DNA of 64,000 nt from contig OX335646.2 of assembly GCA_946894095.1 (NCBI GenBank), forward strand, positions 13,634,077 to 13,698,076. The letters are read 5' to 3'. The stretch is from Incurvaria masculella (Eukaryota; Arthropoda; Insecta; Lepidoptera; Incurvariidae). Every line of letters begins with the position of its first letter. Within the stretch, counting starts at the first letter, position 1. Positions 21,491 through 33,230 of the stretch are shown in pieces. Both the position numbers and the translations under genes were made by a program. The notes below the pieces were generated by a model, which did not search any database, was not told the origin of the DNA, and saw only the letters and a list, made by a program, of their open reading frames with translations.

Positions 21491-24280
21491 AGTGAAAAGC
21501 GTTAAAACCGTAATGTAAAATTTGAAATTCATGTTACAAATCTCCCTCTGAAAATGCCTTAAGGGCCTGGTACTAGCCAAATCGCAAAGTTAGACGAGGC
21601 ACCCCAAGTTAACTAACTAAGTCTGACGATTATAATTGTCATCCTTACAATATATGATTCCTTGTCTAGGAATCGAATTATTTTCGTTAATGTATGTTTC
21701 CTTTTTCTATACAAAATACATTGCGGAAACGTTGTCCATTTTTGACTAAATGTAGAAATCTAAAAGCAAATGGAATTTTTTGTTTATGAATATATGCTGT
21801 TTTTGCTTATATCTAGAAATCGAATTACTTTCAGATTTCTAATGAGAAAAATCAACTTTTTTATTTTTATTATTATTAAAATAAATGATGGAATAAAAAA
21901 ATATTAACAATCCATTATCAGTCTGGAGTTCTATTTGGATTTTCTGAAGCGTTTCACTACATATTATTACATTTGTTAAAAAGTGCATTTGTATGGCGCG
22001 AGTAGTTGGCTAGTCCTAGCGCCTTAACCAAATACGTCATATTCGTTTTACGTACATACATTTAAATTTAGTTTTTTATTCCAATTGTGTTGCATACATA
22101 CGTCATATATAAAAACTCTTATTTTATTTATGGTGTCTAGTATTCCGCACACTCAATCGTCATATTCGTTTTTATTTATTCAAAATTATGTTTTTTCGGC
22201 CAATACTACGCCCCTAGTCAATGACTCGATCTCAACAAGATTTTTTTGTTTGTTTTAAATTATCACGCGTTAGATTTACAGTTTTTTTAAACTAACGGAA
22301 ATAGATTCGATAGTTTTAGGTATTTAACGTATTCGCATCTTTGAAAATACTATAAATCATATTTTTATATATATATTACAAGAAATAATGAGTAAGTAGG
22401 TTACTAAAATGCGTGCGAGTATAGTAAAATAATCTGTGGGTTTTTTACACTATATCGAATAAAAGCAATTGTTTCTTTAATTGCTAAGTAGTAGATCACA
22501 AAGTAAGCATAATATTAAATGTAGGTAAGCGAACCCACCGAGACAGCCTTTGTTCGTTTGCCACAACCTAACATTAATTACCCCCTTTCGCATAATAATT
22601 CGAGGAGGGTTCAAATAATTACTAGGCAGATATTCAAAGTAGTATTCAAGTATGATGCCTTGAACGCTAGCAAATAACATACGTTTAAGTTCGTAGAGAC
22701 ATTTCTAGACGGAATGATAAGATAGCATAGGCATTTCCGGAGGGGAAAACGCGATATCAAGTGTTTTTTGTCATTAATTTTGCAAGAACATTATTTTTGT
22801 ATGCTACTAAACAGTTTATTCTTTTTTCTATTTAAAATGCCGAGTTGAAGAATTGGCCTAAACCTTTTTTTTCTATTTAATTGGTTAGGGATTGCTGCGC
22901 AGGATAATCGACAATCATGTAATTTTATGAAAGTTTCACATAAAATCGTTCAATAAAATAAATCACCTGAAATTTCAGATAATTATGCAATTTAAAGTTT
23001 AAAAAGTATTGTTACGCAAGTTTTTTGTTAACATTCATTAACATATCACCCCGCTGACATAATTACTCAGATATGTTCGTAATATTTTAGTTTTGAGACT
23101 ACAAATATTTATTTATTTCACACGGAAAATATGTATGTTTGTCACTATTTATGTTCAATGCTCTACTCATTGAGCTATCCAGAATATTGTCCAGATAATT
23201 GTAGTGTGTAGCGACCAATTCATCTGATATATAGCTCTAATTTCAAGTATAATTACAATACCAATGTATTTTAAAAGCAAAAGTTTAGATGTACAAACCT
23301 TTTTTATTCCTCTCTGCATGTTTACCACTTTTATGTTAGTAAGAAATATTAAAATGCAAATAAATTTTGCGAAGAGGGAGGGTGAAACGATGGTTTCAAA
23401 TGTTTCGTTGTCAACATAGCTTAGCACCCTTCAAGAATGTATAAACTCACCTGACACATCGCCAAACATATATGTTTTTTAACAGCACACCCTTTCAGCA
23501 TTTTATGAAAACATGAGACCACAGAACAAGCTAACCTCGAAGCAAACCAAACTACATGTCAAAATGTTATTTTACAATGATGCTTGGTTAAATAGATGTA
23601 CACATAAAAAATATTTCAGCTTAACGCAAATATGCACCCCTATCATAATTTTATTTTTTTAAGTTTTACAGTTCTAAATGTTAACATAATGATAGCAAAA
23701 GTGTGTTCATTTCTACCGGTAGTTAATAATATTTCTTTGATCATAGAAAGTGTAAAAAGCAATTTTCGTTCATTCGCAAATTCGGACTATTCGTTTCTAC
23801 TTTGTAATTTAAAAGTTCCATTAAAGTATTTCTTGTTCAAAATTAAGATTTGATCGATAGCAAGAAGTGTGAGTATATGCCAATATCCCGCTACAAGCTC
23901 TGCTTACTCGGAAAATGAAAATAAAAAAAACGAGCATTACTGAAAAAAGTTTCAGTCGCGGCCGCCAGGGAGTCGCGCTCGAGCGACGCGTCGCTTGTGC
24001 CATTTAGTAATTTGTTTTACCTGCGCCTGCCCACGTTTTAGCAAATTAATATTTTGATAGATTACACATCACTTTAAAAGGTATATTTGAGTAAAAATAT
24101 TTTTTGTTGAATATTTAATTTTCTTTTTGTAGGTTTTGCGGCTTTATGATAAAATTCAAGAAAAATATTAGAGCGAAACTTATCCAGTTGCTAAAATCCA
24201 GTTATTAAAGTAACGTTACTTTGCTTACTGTTCGGAATATGTACCAAATTACTTCTATCACTGCTGATCTTTTTGCACAA
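21491..24280. other. Long AT-rich spacer
   Basis: Nearly 2.8 kb of AT-rich DNA with no recognised repeat or gene. At 24131 a pyrimidine-rich 'TTTTCTTTTTGTAG|G' resembles a 3' splice site opening a 24-codon frame, which is too little to call. Confidence 0.45.
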
Positions 24281-24284
24281 GCCT

Positions 24285-24362
24285 AGCTGTTTTGGGGATC
24301 ATCCCCATCTCTGTATTACTTGTTACTTTCGTTCTGTAGTACATATATGTATTTAAATTGAA
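24285..24362 (+). repeat. Dispersed repeat, pair with 7785-7866
   Basis: Same ordered words as the 7785 copy: 'ACAAGCCTAGCTGTT', 'CTCTGTATTACTTGTTACTTTC' and 'GTTCTGTAGTACATATATG'. Confidence 0.6.
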
Positions 24363-24955
24363 TTATATCTCCATTGAATTGAAAGATTGAAGAGTTTTGA
24401 GGAAGTAAACTGGGTATGGTGTTTAATCTGCGTATAACAAACACAATATTAATTATTCTTCTTCTTTAAAGGCTTCACACGAGGCTGGTGGATTAGCCTT
24501 TTTGGAAATTGCTATTGAATTTTGCGTATTTCTGCCAGTGTCGAGTAAAAGCTAAGCACGGTATAATCGGTTTAAATGCAGATATTAAAAATCATTTTTG
24601 AATTTAGCGTTGATTTATTAGGTTACTTTCATGAGCTCTGGTGTTGTATAAAATATGTCAAAAATAAATAATCAATACCATGGAGAACAATATTAATTGT
24701 GGTTAGTAAAAATCTATGGAACCATTTGAGCTCTTACCAACCTACAGCGATATCAATGAAAAATGCTTCTCATTTTGGTTTTATCTAGAAGGAGACCCTT
24801 CTTTATAGATTCCATAGATGTAAAACAGTGATTTTAACAGCTGTCAGGCTTGAGATAACGGACAGAACTTAACAAAAGCATAAAACAACCATATATTAGA
24901 AGCAAGACAAACATATTTAAACGCGTCCGTGAAAACCTGAAACTTTTCATCATTA

Positions 24956-25066
24956 TGCACCGCGTCATGCTCCACTCCTCGCCCCGAGATGTAGAGCCTC
25001 GATCACCTGCCGCGTCATCCTCTGGAAAGTGTTTTGAACTGCGCAATTTTGTATCGGAAGCATACG
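24956..25066 (+). CDS. Candidate 5' coding exon, product unknown
   Basis: An ATG at 24956 opens 37 codons, Ser/Pro/Arg-rich then '...SSSGKCFELRNFVSEAYG', reaching a consensus donor TACG|GTAAGT at 25066/25067. The frame would stop 10 codons into the intron, as expected for a spliced exon. The same frame is open upstream to 24858, so an internal exon is also possible. Against it: the reverse strand also has a plausible frame ending in a hydrophobic stretch (24834-25076), and the ATG context is only fair. Family not recognised. Confidence 0.33.
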
Positions 25067-25109
25067 GTAAGTACAATTTATGGCGCCCTGAGGTAGAATA
25101 ATGATATGT

Positions 25110-25275
25110 ATATTATTTCGCTTTCACAGCGCACCCGGAGGGCGATACGGGGCGAATTTGTCAATGCCAGAGCGCACAGGTGGGCTTCCTCCTGCCCTCC
25201 CCTCCCCTTCCCTCCCTCCGCGACGTGCGCCTCCGTCGCCACCGGCGCGCAGCGATGGCCTGCGCACATGTCTTG
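25110..25275. promoter_or_regulatory. GC island with C-run core
   Basis: Positions 25194-25218 contain five runs of three or four C with one- or two-base spacers, giving a tight quadruplex-type G pattern on -. It directly follows the candidate exon at 24956. Overlapping 63-76-codon frames on both strands are read-through. Confidence 0.4.
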
Positions 25276-25302
25276 TGTGAGGCGCTTTAGAAGAACATAT
25301 CT

Positions 25303-25538
25303 GAGGGTTTACCATGGTGAATTACTCGCCAAGTGAACAGCAGGCGAGCAAAAGAGTGATTGAATCTAACGTTTAGTTGCATTTTGTACCATGCCAACTG
25401 GTAAAATTCAGTTCACTTGGCGGAATAAAACGTCTTATGATAGTTAGCATGGTACGAAGTGCGACTAAACGTCAGATGTATACTTTTGCCCGTTCACCTG
25501 CTATACACCCGGAGGGATAACCTACCATGGTAACCTCC
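25303..25538. mobile_element. MITE family A, copy 3, full length
   Basis: Best-preserved copy. Left end 'GAGGGTTTACCATGGTGAA'; right end 'TACCATGGTAACCTCC'. Inner inverted parts are 'CTAACGTTTAGTTGCA'/'GCGACTAAACGTCAGA' and 'GTACCATGCCAACTGG'/'AGTTAGCATGGTACGAA'. The whole 236 bp is close to one large imperfect foldback with no coding capacity. Confidence 0.8.
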
Positions 25539-26149
25539 GTGGTCGAATTTCGACATGTTCATGTTAAGCCAGATCAGGACAAATCCACGATAGAGTAAGC
25601 ATTTGAGTTTCCAGTATCAAACTAGTAAGCACGTTTCCTGGACTTGTAACATGACTTTTACTCCGTGACTTTTCCCACTTCCTAAATAGTAAGTTAATAA
25701 TTATCAAGTCGACACAACAATTGAAACGACCATGAAAATTTTCTGTGCTAGAATTTGAATTTCTTGGAATTTCTATGGTATAAGCTAAATCATGACATAA
25801 CAAATATATTTTACTTATATGAAATTAGCTTTTTGAATATGATTGATACATTTTGTTAGACAAGGCATTCCATCCAATTGGTTCTAATAACAATAAAATT
25901 ACTACATAGACATAAAAAAATAATACAAAATATTTATTTACAATACAAAAAAACATATCTACGTAAGGTCACCGACACGAAACAAGTCCCACTTTTTTGC
26001 TCCCATTAACTCAAATGAGTCAATTTCACGGTTGCTTCTTAGGATCGACTCATTTTAAGTCCGGCCCACATTGGCCTCGAGTGCATTAAAGTACTCGACT
26101 CCTATTTGTTTTACGAGGTACGAGATGGCCAACACGATCCGAATGCTAT
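25539..26149. other. AT-rich spacer
   Basis: No repeat or exon-like sequence recognised. Becomes more GC-rich from about 25980. Confidence 0.45.
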
Positions 26150-26600
26150 AATCAAGAGAGCTAATTTACAGGGCACGAGTTTGATGTCTCTATTTGATTG
26201 CCCCTGCATTCAACACGCCCAGCGCCTGTCCACGAATAGGAGGTAATCAAGAACTTTCTAAATGCCGCCGGCCCGGGAGAACGAACCGCCTCGGATCGCT
26301 AATCCTTTGTCAGTCAACGACCGGATCTCGAAAATCTTCAGTAAGTCAGTCGGCCCCGAAAAGTCAGTCGGCGCTGCGAGGCCCCGCGTGAAAAACGACC
26401 TCCATTAGGGAAGTGAATACATTTGAAATAATCGGCTTATCTCAACGACGTTGACGTATATTCGTACTTATCTGAGATACCGGCACAGATACACAGTAAT
26501 CCCCAACACAAACGGCTGAAAAAGACTCGCCACGCTCCTTCTAAGGAGAGCCTAAGCTCCGTAATTGAATGGCCGCCCCCGGGACGTCGAGTGAACAAAA
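26150..26600. promoter_or_regulatory. CpG-rich island
   Basis: Includes a short direct repeat 'GTCAGTCGG' at 26346 and 26361. A 76-codon + frame from the ATG at 26569 begins with protein-like residues (MAAPGTSSEQKYS) but has no donor and degenerates. Candidate regulatory island; 26601-26845 is AT-rich. Confidence 0.27.
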
Positions 26601-26845
26601 GTACTCAATAATTTATTCATATAATCCGACAGTGCGTTTAAGCTTTACTTTTATTTATTTTCGAAACGCTCAATGCACCTCGACCGGGACGAGTGCGGCT
26701 GACGCGACCACATACTATAGAGCTTCTGAATGGGTACCTGCTAGATGTTTCATATTTTATAATAAACGACATAATATTCTACGGAAAATATTTGTATAAT
26801 AAAAATTATTAATAAAAAGAATGATTAAAACATTTTCTTGAATGG

Positions 26846-27343
26846 ATTCGTTGTGTAGGGGCTAAAGAACTTGCCTTTAATGCGAGAGGTTATGGTTCAA
26901 ATCCTCGGCCCGGTCATACACCACTTTCTATCTCTTTTTGAGTCGGATAACGTCCGTTTTCCCCACCTTCAGCTACAAAAATTCCAAAGTTATTTTTTGG
27001 TTAAAGCATATAAATGTGCAATGTAACCGAACTATCTGCTATAATTGGAGGTGGAGTTGGTGAAATAAGGGGTAATGTCGTTATGAATGCGAGCTGTTCC
27101 ACGGTTCGGAACCTATGTAAATCTGTAAGTCCTCTTCCCCTACTAGATGGTAGGGGACTGTACCGGCCTGCTCGGATTGGACCACCTGATGAAAAGTTGA
27201 AAAGGCATTGAAAAATTTTCCGTGTTTTCCATCCAGTTAAATGTAGCCGTGCTCATAAAGGGAAGGTCATGGCACCTATTTCCTTCGGTAATGTGGTATA
27301 TTGGGCTTATATAATAACGATAGTTTTGTGGTATTAGCCATCG
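26846..27343 (+). repeat. SINE, near full length, with internal insertion
   Basis: The head 'GGGGCTAAAGAACTTGCC' with B-box-like 'TGGTTCAAATCCTCGG', then 'CCACGGTTCGGAACCTATG', 'CTACTAGATGGTAGGG', 'TTTTCCATCCAGTTAAATG' and 'GTAGCCGTGCTCATAAAGGG'. Between 'GAGTCGGATAAC' and 'GTCGTTATGAATGC' there are about 125 extra bases (26952-27076) absent from other copies. Confidence 0.8.
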
Positions 27344-28844
27344 ATTTAAGGTTCCATTAAAAATGCGTGATGAGTAGGACTGGCAGGATGAGAGCTAGTA
27401 ATCGTCCGAACACACATAAAGACTACAATTTGTAAAATACTAAAAAAATAACTCGGTTACTCTAAGTCTCTTGAGAATGCAAACACCGCCCAACTTCTAG
27501 GAACATGGCAGGGCACGGGATGAACACGGTTTCTCCATTTCAAACCTGAATAATCATTTCCCTTTTCAAATAGAAACTCCGAGGTTGATTTAAAAATAGC
27601 ATAGAAGCCAATTATATTGTACGACCACTTCCTTATATATCCACCGTTTGACTTACTTAATTGAATGGTTAAATAATATTTCTAATTAGTGTAAAATACC
27701 GTTAACGTTCGTTGTTCATTCGCTAATGAATTGGAGAAATAAGTACACCTTGAAGGAGCACTGACTCTAAAGTAACAGTACAAAAATAAAAATGCCTTGA
27801 TGATTTGCAAATCCTATTGCGCTACAATTTTATGTTCACGCACGATTTGTGCATGTCGCATTGCCACAAACATGAAATCGAGTAAGATCGGATTAGGTAC
27901 ATGAATTACGTATGTACGTTTGTAGTCGGCGAGACACCTAGTTGACTGTAAAAGAAATAAATTCACTTATGTCACGATTTTTCTGTTCATACTTTTGTAT
28001 TTTGCGTATGAATGTGAGGGGAAAATAATCAGTTCTGAGAAAAACTTGCGTACCTATTCCAATAAGTGAAAACAACATTTTGGGATTATTATATACAATT
28101 ATCGCTTAATTCTTAAATTCACTTCATACATTTGGGGCCGGAAAAAGGATCACTTAGAAATTTAAGGCTTCACTAAAACGCGTTACTCGAATAGATAAGT
28201 TGTCGACATTATAATGAGTTTTTGATGAACTTCTGAATTACATTTGACGTCACAGTAGCCACACAATGAAACAGCGAAGTAAAGTTACCATTGTTTCTTA
28301 CCAGTAACACTAATAGGAAATCTGTTATAAATTGTATATTAATTTGAACTAATATTTAGTTATAGAAGAATAATTGGATTAAAAGAAACCGGCGGATGAC
28401 AAACGCGCTTATAGTACGACAACGTCTCACATTTATTTTCGAGTCCGACGCGTGTGACTCTGTCTGTTCATTTCATCTGAATTTATTTATAGAATTCAAC
28501 TTCGCTTTATGGTGTATATAACTGCTCATAAATTCTATTAAAGCTAGGAACTTTTTCTGTCTAATATTATGTCAAACTTATAAGTGAACTACGGATAAAA
28601 CTTCCCCAGTCGATTATTTTCATAGCTCTAGACATTAATTAAAAATTAAAAATAATAAATGATGAATAATATTTTGTTATCACATATTGTAGAAATGCGC
28701 GCTAGTGCATTACATTTAATGCCGTAAAGAAAGTTGCATACGAGTTCATTGTGTTAAATAACGATACTGTATAGTAATTGTGGAATTAAGGTAACTAAAA
28801 ACGTACTTGTACATACATATTACGTGGACGCTGAACAATAGCGA
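27344..28844. other. AT-rich spacer
   Basis: 1.5 kb of AT-rich sequence. No repeat family, RNA gene or exon-like sequence recognised. Confidence 0.45.
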
Positions 28845-29480
28845 GATGTCGTTATCCGTTACAATATTTCCCAAACATTCGCGCAAGTGAAAGCAGATGT
28901 CACACGCGTTTTAGAACAAGAATAGGTTGTTTCCTAAAGTGCACTGTGCACGAACATGCAACTATTAAGATACGTTTAAAAGGAGATGTACCGGAAACCA
29001 TGAGCCGTAACATTCATAACTTCACGATCCACTCAACTCTCGGTTGCCATGTACGAGTGTCTTTTTAAATCGTTTAGCGCCGACATCCTCTCCATACTAA
29101 GTGCAAGCAGCGGCGGCGGCGACGCGGCGGCGACGCGATGATCCAACGGGCTAGGCTAGAGCCAACTCATCTCTGACGAATTAAGTTATTAACGGAACCA
29201 GGCAGCTGTTGCCCGCCTGACAACCGCCACAAATCAAAGGGCTCTCAAAACGATGTCAAAGCCACGTTCAAACGACAACTCTTTATGGGGGCTTTTTATG
29301 GGCAGCTTTCATATTTAGCTTTTGTGTGAAGTGTTCCTGGTAAAGTACGGTGACTTTGCAATTGTTTCCCGGACAAAATAAATAATACGGGCTCGTCGTA
29401 AACGTGTAATTGTGTTTGTTTAATACTTCGCTGTCGGAGTTTTATTGCCGCCCGGATGTCGCTGATGAAGTCCTCAACCG
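28845..29480. promoter_or_regulatory. Candidate enhancer island
   Basis: Contains GGCGGCGACGC twice in tandem (29111-29139). At 29170-29330 there is a dense set of factor-like words: CAGCTG, AACCGCCAC (Runt-like), ATCAAAG (TCF-like) and TTTATGGG twice (29281 and 29293). No frame is protein-like. The look is that of a conserved developmental enhancer, but conservation cannot be tested here. Confidence 0.33.
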
Positions 29481-29749
29481 ATGTTATAATAACATAGACA
29501 GGTTCACGAAGAACACATCTTTATAGCAATATACAAACACCTTTATTTTTATTTATAGGTATAGTTAATAGATGCATGTTAACAAGCATGTACAGTATCA
29601 CAGCTATAATTTACGTGAACATATCAACGTCATGGTACCTTTGATATTCCGCCTTTTCCTGAGAATACACAGTGAGATGATTAGATTCTTCAAAGCACTC
29701 GTGGAATTACGAAAGTGTATCACATCACTTTACCTTCCCACAATATTCG

Positions 29750-30065
29750 CTCGGGTCACGATCAGCGGTGTGAAGTCGTGCCGTGTTTTATCCCCACTTG
29801 CCGAGCGCCCTAGTGATACGAGGTTATAAATTATTTATCATTTTCCCTTGGATGCCGGACATTTGTCAAGCCCGGGCGGGGGTATTAAGATATTGCTTCC
29901 CGCTCCTGTGGGTCTCATTACATGCCCGCGGCATCTTCGTCTCCGCAACACCCACTATATTTCATCCTTAGCCGCGGACGTGGTGTAAAAAGAATGAGAG
30001 AATAATAAACGCCGAAAACATGACGGAGCAGAGCCACACGACGCGCAGAAACGGCTGCCGATCCT
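29750..30065. promoter_or_regulatory. CpG-rich island
   Basis: GC-rich stretch with CCCGGGCGGGGG near 29870 and CCGCGGACG near 29973. Frames of 62-85 codons have no support. 29481-29749 is AT-rich. Confidence 0.25.
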
Positions 30066-30854
30066 GTGGTAAATCTTTCCTGTAGCGCAACTATAATTGT
30101 GGATTAAGTTTATTCCTTTGATGACAAGACAATTTAGAGCATTCATTTATGAAACAAAGTACACTAACTACTATTTTGAATAAATTCTCCGAGTTCTGAA
30201 GATGGTGGAAAGGTGCGCATAGTACTAGCAGCATTTCCGCACTGTCCAGCGAAACTCAGAAGAGACAACCATCCTGCTCTGCTACCTTCTGTCGATTCCC
30301 TTATACAGACGGGCCCGAAAGTTTGCAATGCTATTGGGATAAAATAAAAATCTGATTCGTGATCTAACGGTATTGACCATTTTGGAACGAATTACGAATT
30401 CAGCGGCGGAGCTAGGAACTGTAGAAGTTGACGGTAAGTACCGGTGGCAAGTGTGTATAAACGATCGATATAAAAAAAACTATAGTTTTTATAGTTCAAT
30501 GGTCTACAAAAATTGCATCCCAGACGAGAGCCGTGCATTTCGAACATGGAATTAGGGTCATCCCGTCTGGGCTTACCCGTTCGTCTGGATGCTTACCATC
30601 GTCTCTGTTGAGACCGCAAGACTCTAGAATCTATAGAATACTAGCGGAAATAAAAGCACGTGTACGAATGATTGATATTGGCATCTAAAAACGGTAAGTA
30701 CTTTATCTATAAATATATATCGAATCCGGTCCAGCGTTTTGCTATGACATTATTTCTCGTAGCCCAAACTTGCGCCAACCATCCGATATATTTGGATAGC
30801 TCCGTGTTAAAAATGTCACATTGCTAGAGTTACATAACAAAAACCATCTTCTGT
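30066..30854. other. Mixed spacer with donor-like site and inverted motif
   Basis: A consensus-like donor GACG|GTAAGT lies at 30433/30434 after a short open frame without ATG or clear acceptor, so no exon is called. 'CCCAGACG' (30519) and 'CGTCTGGG' (30564) form a small inverted pair. Confidence 0.4.
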
Positions 30855-31145
30855 GTCGGGCTCGGGCTCAAATCTAAGAGAATGCACCACTCGCTTTTTT
30901 ATGCTACGTATTTCCGTAGAGAATGCAGGTCACAACTCTCCTGAAATAGTAGGGAACTGGGGGCTACTCTGGTAAATTTAAGTCCGCCTGGACTGGTTGA
31001 AACGGGTAAGTAAATATTTTTTTGCGTTTTTTTTTTCATCCAGTTCAATGAAAAGAACGTTATTGGAATGGTAAATCAGTCAGCAGGTAATACGGTGTGT
31101 TCAGATAATATCTACATTCCAATACCATGATAATACGTGTCATAT
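30855..31145 (+). repeat. SINE, strongly diverged copy
   Basis: Traces of 'GGGCTCAAATCTAAG', 'TGCACCACTCGCTTTTT', 'AGTAGGGAACTGG', 'AAGTCCGCCTGGACTGG' and 'TCATCCAGTTCAATGAAAAG' follow the SINE order with indels. Confidence 0.6.
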
Positions 31146-31614
31146 TATTACCTTCTTCACTTCCATAAAAAATATGCCGGGAATAATATCAATATTAATA
31201 TTTTAACTTTCAGAATGTAAATAAAATACAAACTGTTGTAGCACTATATGAAAGTCATACTTGAGTAATTTAGTGTTTCTGTAAACATTCATGGGCTTTG
31301 TTTTATGCTACAACCAGCATTGGGCTAAAGATTGAAGAGTTTTCTCATTTTCATAAAACACCCATTGCATTGAATATATCTTCACGGGCTGGGTATTTAC
31401 TTTTAATTTCATTAGGAGCTAACGTTTCGGCGCTTGCCGTAGAAAAAGTTGCCTTAAAAAGGCAATTCCGCAGGTAGTTACATTAAGGTAATTGGTGCAA
31501 GGTGAAAGGGAAGGAAATTCTTTTATTGGCCACCGGACCGAAGCTCGTTTGACGTCAAATCGTTGTCAGTGGGGTGCTTGGGGTTCGTCGGCGGAATCCT
31601 AACTAACCACATAT
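31146..31614. other. AT-rich spacer with small hairpin
   Basis: 'TTGCCTTAAAAAGGCAA' at 31450-31466 is a short perfect hairpin. Otherwise nothing recognised. Confidence 0.45.
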
Positions 31615-32022
31615 AGGGTTGCCAGAAGGGAAGACCAAAATATTTGGGCGAAATTTAATAAAGTCGGTATTTTGGGATTATTGTCGGGAAGCATACTAAA
31701 ATCAAATGACATGATCAAGCAAACAAGTTCAGATGAAACGCAACAAGTAAACTCACCTATCAGTTAAGTGTTCTTCAACTAATATTCGTACGAGATTCTG
31801 ATAGCGAACGCCACGACCCACTGCACGTCAGGTGAACCCTCGTCCGATGGACAAATAAGTGGGCGAGCGAGTGAACTTGCAAAAGCGGGCAAGCGTGAAT
31901 TGATTTTGCAAACGCACATTGATTTAAATTTTCTGTTCTGAGTTTATCGGGACATTTTGTATCTGGTCGGGAATGTGGAAATCATATAACATTCTCGACA
32001 ATCCCGACCTTCTGGCAACCCT
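31615..32022. mobile_element. DNA transposon-derived element E (TIR AGGGTTGCCAGAAGG)
   Basis: A perfect 15-bp terminal inverted repeat: 'AGGGTTGCCAGAAGG' at 31615-31629 and its reverse complement at 32008-32022. If the ends are taken two bases in, both are flanked by TA, which fits a Tc1/mariner-like duplication. The 408-bp interior has no transposase, so it is a non-autonomous copy. Confidence 0.75.
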
Positions 32023-32979
32023 AGCTACATAGGAAGTCTGTCCATGCTGTAATTTGCGCTGACGCACCTAGTTTTTACGCAACAATTAAAACTAAACATG
32101 TTTTTTTTTTCCATTGCCTTATGTTTTCACGCATATGCTTTTTACTTAATTCCACCTATCTTTAGATTTTTTTAAGTCACGTTCTTCAGGAACAAATACA
32201 TGACGTCTGAGAGGAAGGTAGGAACAAGACTATCCGGTTTCCGAAAGAATAATAAACGAAGCTCGCTCTTAGCTGTTTTTAGTGCGCATGGCATGAGATA
32301 CCGGAAGTGACAGTTACAATATATGCATGTGCGTACTTATAATGTATGTATACGCATGGTGCATATTGTTAACGTTAAGATATTTGTGCAGACAAGTTAG
32401 TAGGTACGTCAGGGAAGACTTTTCAATAAATGCAAACATTGAAGGCACCAATATTGTTTTCCAATGTGATTTCACCAATAGAACAATCTATGAAAATATC
32501 CTTTATTGCTTACCATTATGAGTATACACATATGATGCTAGAGGCGAGCTTATTGCCAAAGGCAATCCCTGATAGCTCATTTAAATATTAACAGGTATAG
32601 CAAGAAACATTACATTATTTAAAACTAAGCACCATAATAAGACCTAGATAGCAAGATTAGATGTATCAGATTCCTGTCTTAATCATACGTAAAGTAATGT
32701 ATCATATGTAAATATAATATGTATAAATAAAAAAATATATTTTTAGATATCACGGTAAATGTTTTAAAGTTTGAATCCCCAGAATTACGAATGTAGAACA
32801 ATTTCCCTTTAACAGTTCACTCGACGATTTACATGAAACATTTCCATATCACATATCGTCACATACTGCTCTCTATTGCGTCTTCCAAAGGCCAGCAATA
32901 AGTATGGTGTTTATCTTGTCGTCGACTGTACTACCCAAGCTATAGGCGCATATATCTTGCCTAACGAGTTCGTTGGCTG
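32023..32979. other. AT-rich spacer
   Basis: AT-rich with no recognised element. Confidence 0.45.
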
Positions 32980-33230
32980 CGGGTCCGGAGCAGCGGCGCG
33001 TTGGCTGCGGCGGCGGCGGCGGAAACCGAGATGAGATGTTCGTATTTAAAAAGCACATGTGCGTTGAGATATTTATCGCAGAACGCCTGTTTAATTACTT
33101 CTGACACGCAGCATATGATTCAATTAACATATGATTTATTCTGCCGGGGGAGCAGTCGGCGGCTCGGTCGTGCGTTAACTATCGCATCAATTATGTCAAG
33201 CTCAATTCCCCCCAACAGATGGCGGGAAAA
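32980..33230. promoter_or_regulatory. CpG-rich island
   Basis: GC-rich block around a GGCGGCGGCGG tract at 33009 and GGCGGCTCGG at 33158. Short frames are read-through. Confidence 0.25.

Noticed and set aside
24131..24215. Strong pyrimidine tract and TAG resembling a 3' splice site
   Set aside because: Leads only to a 24-codon frame in AT-rich DNA without a nearby poly(A) signal.
30373..30555. GTAAGT donor-like site at 30434 with upstream open frame
   Set aside because: No ATG and no convincing acceptor within the open stretch. GTAAGT hexamers are common by chance.
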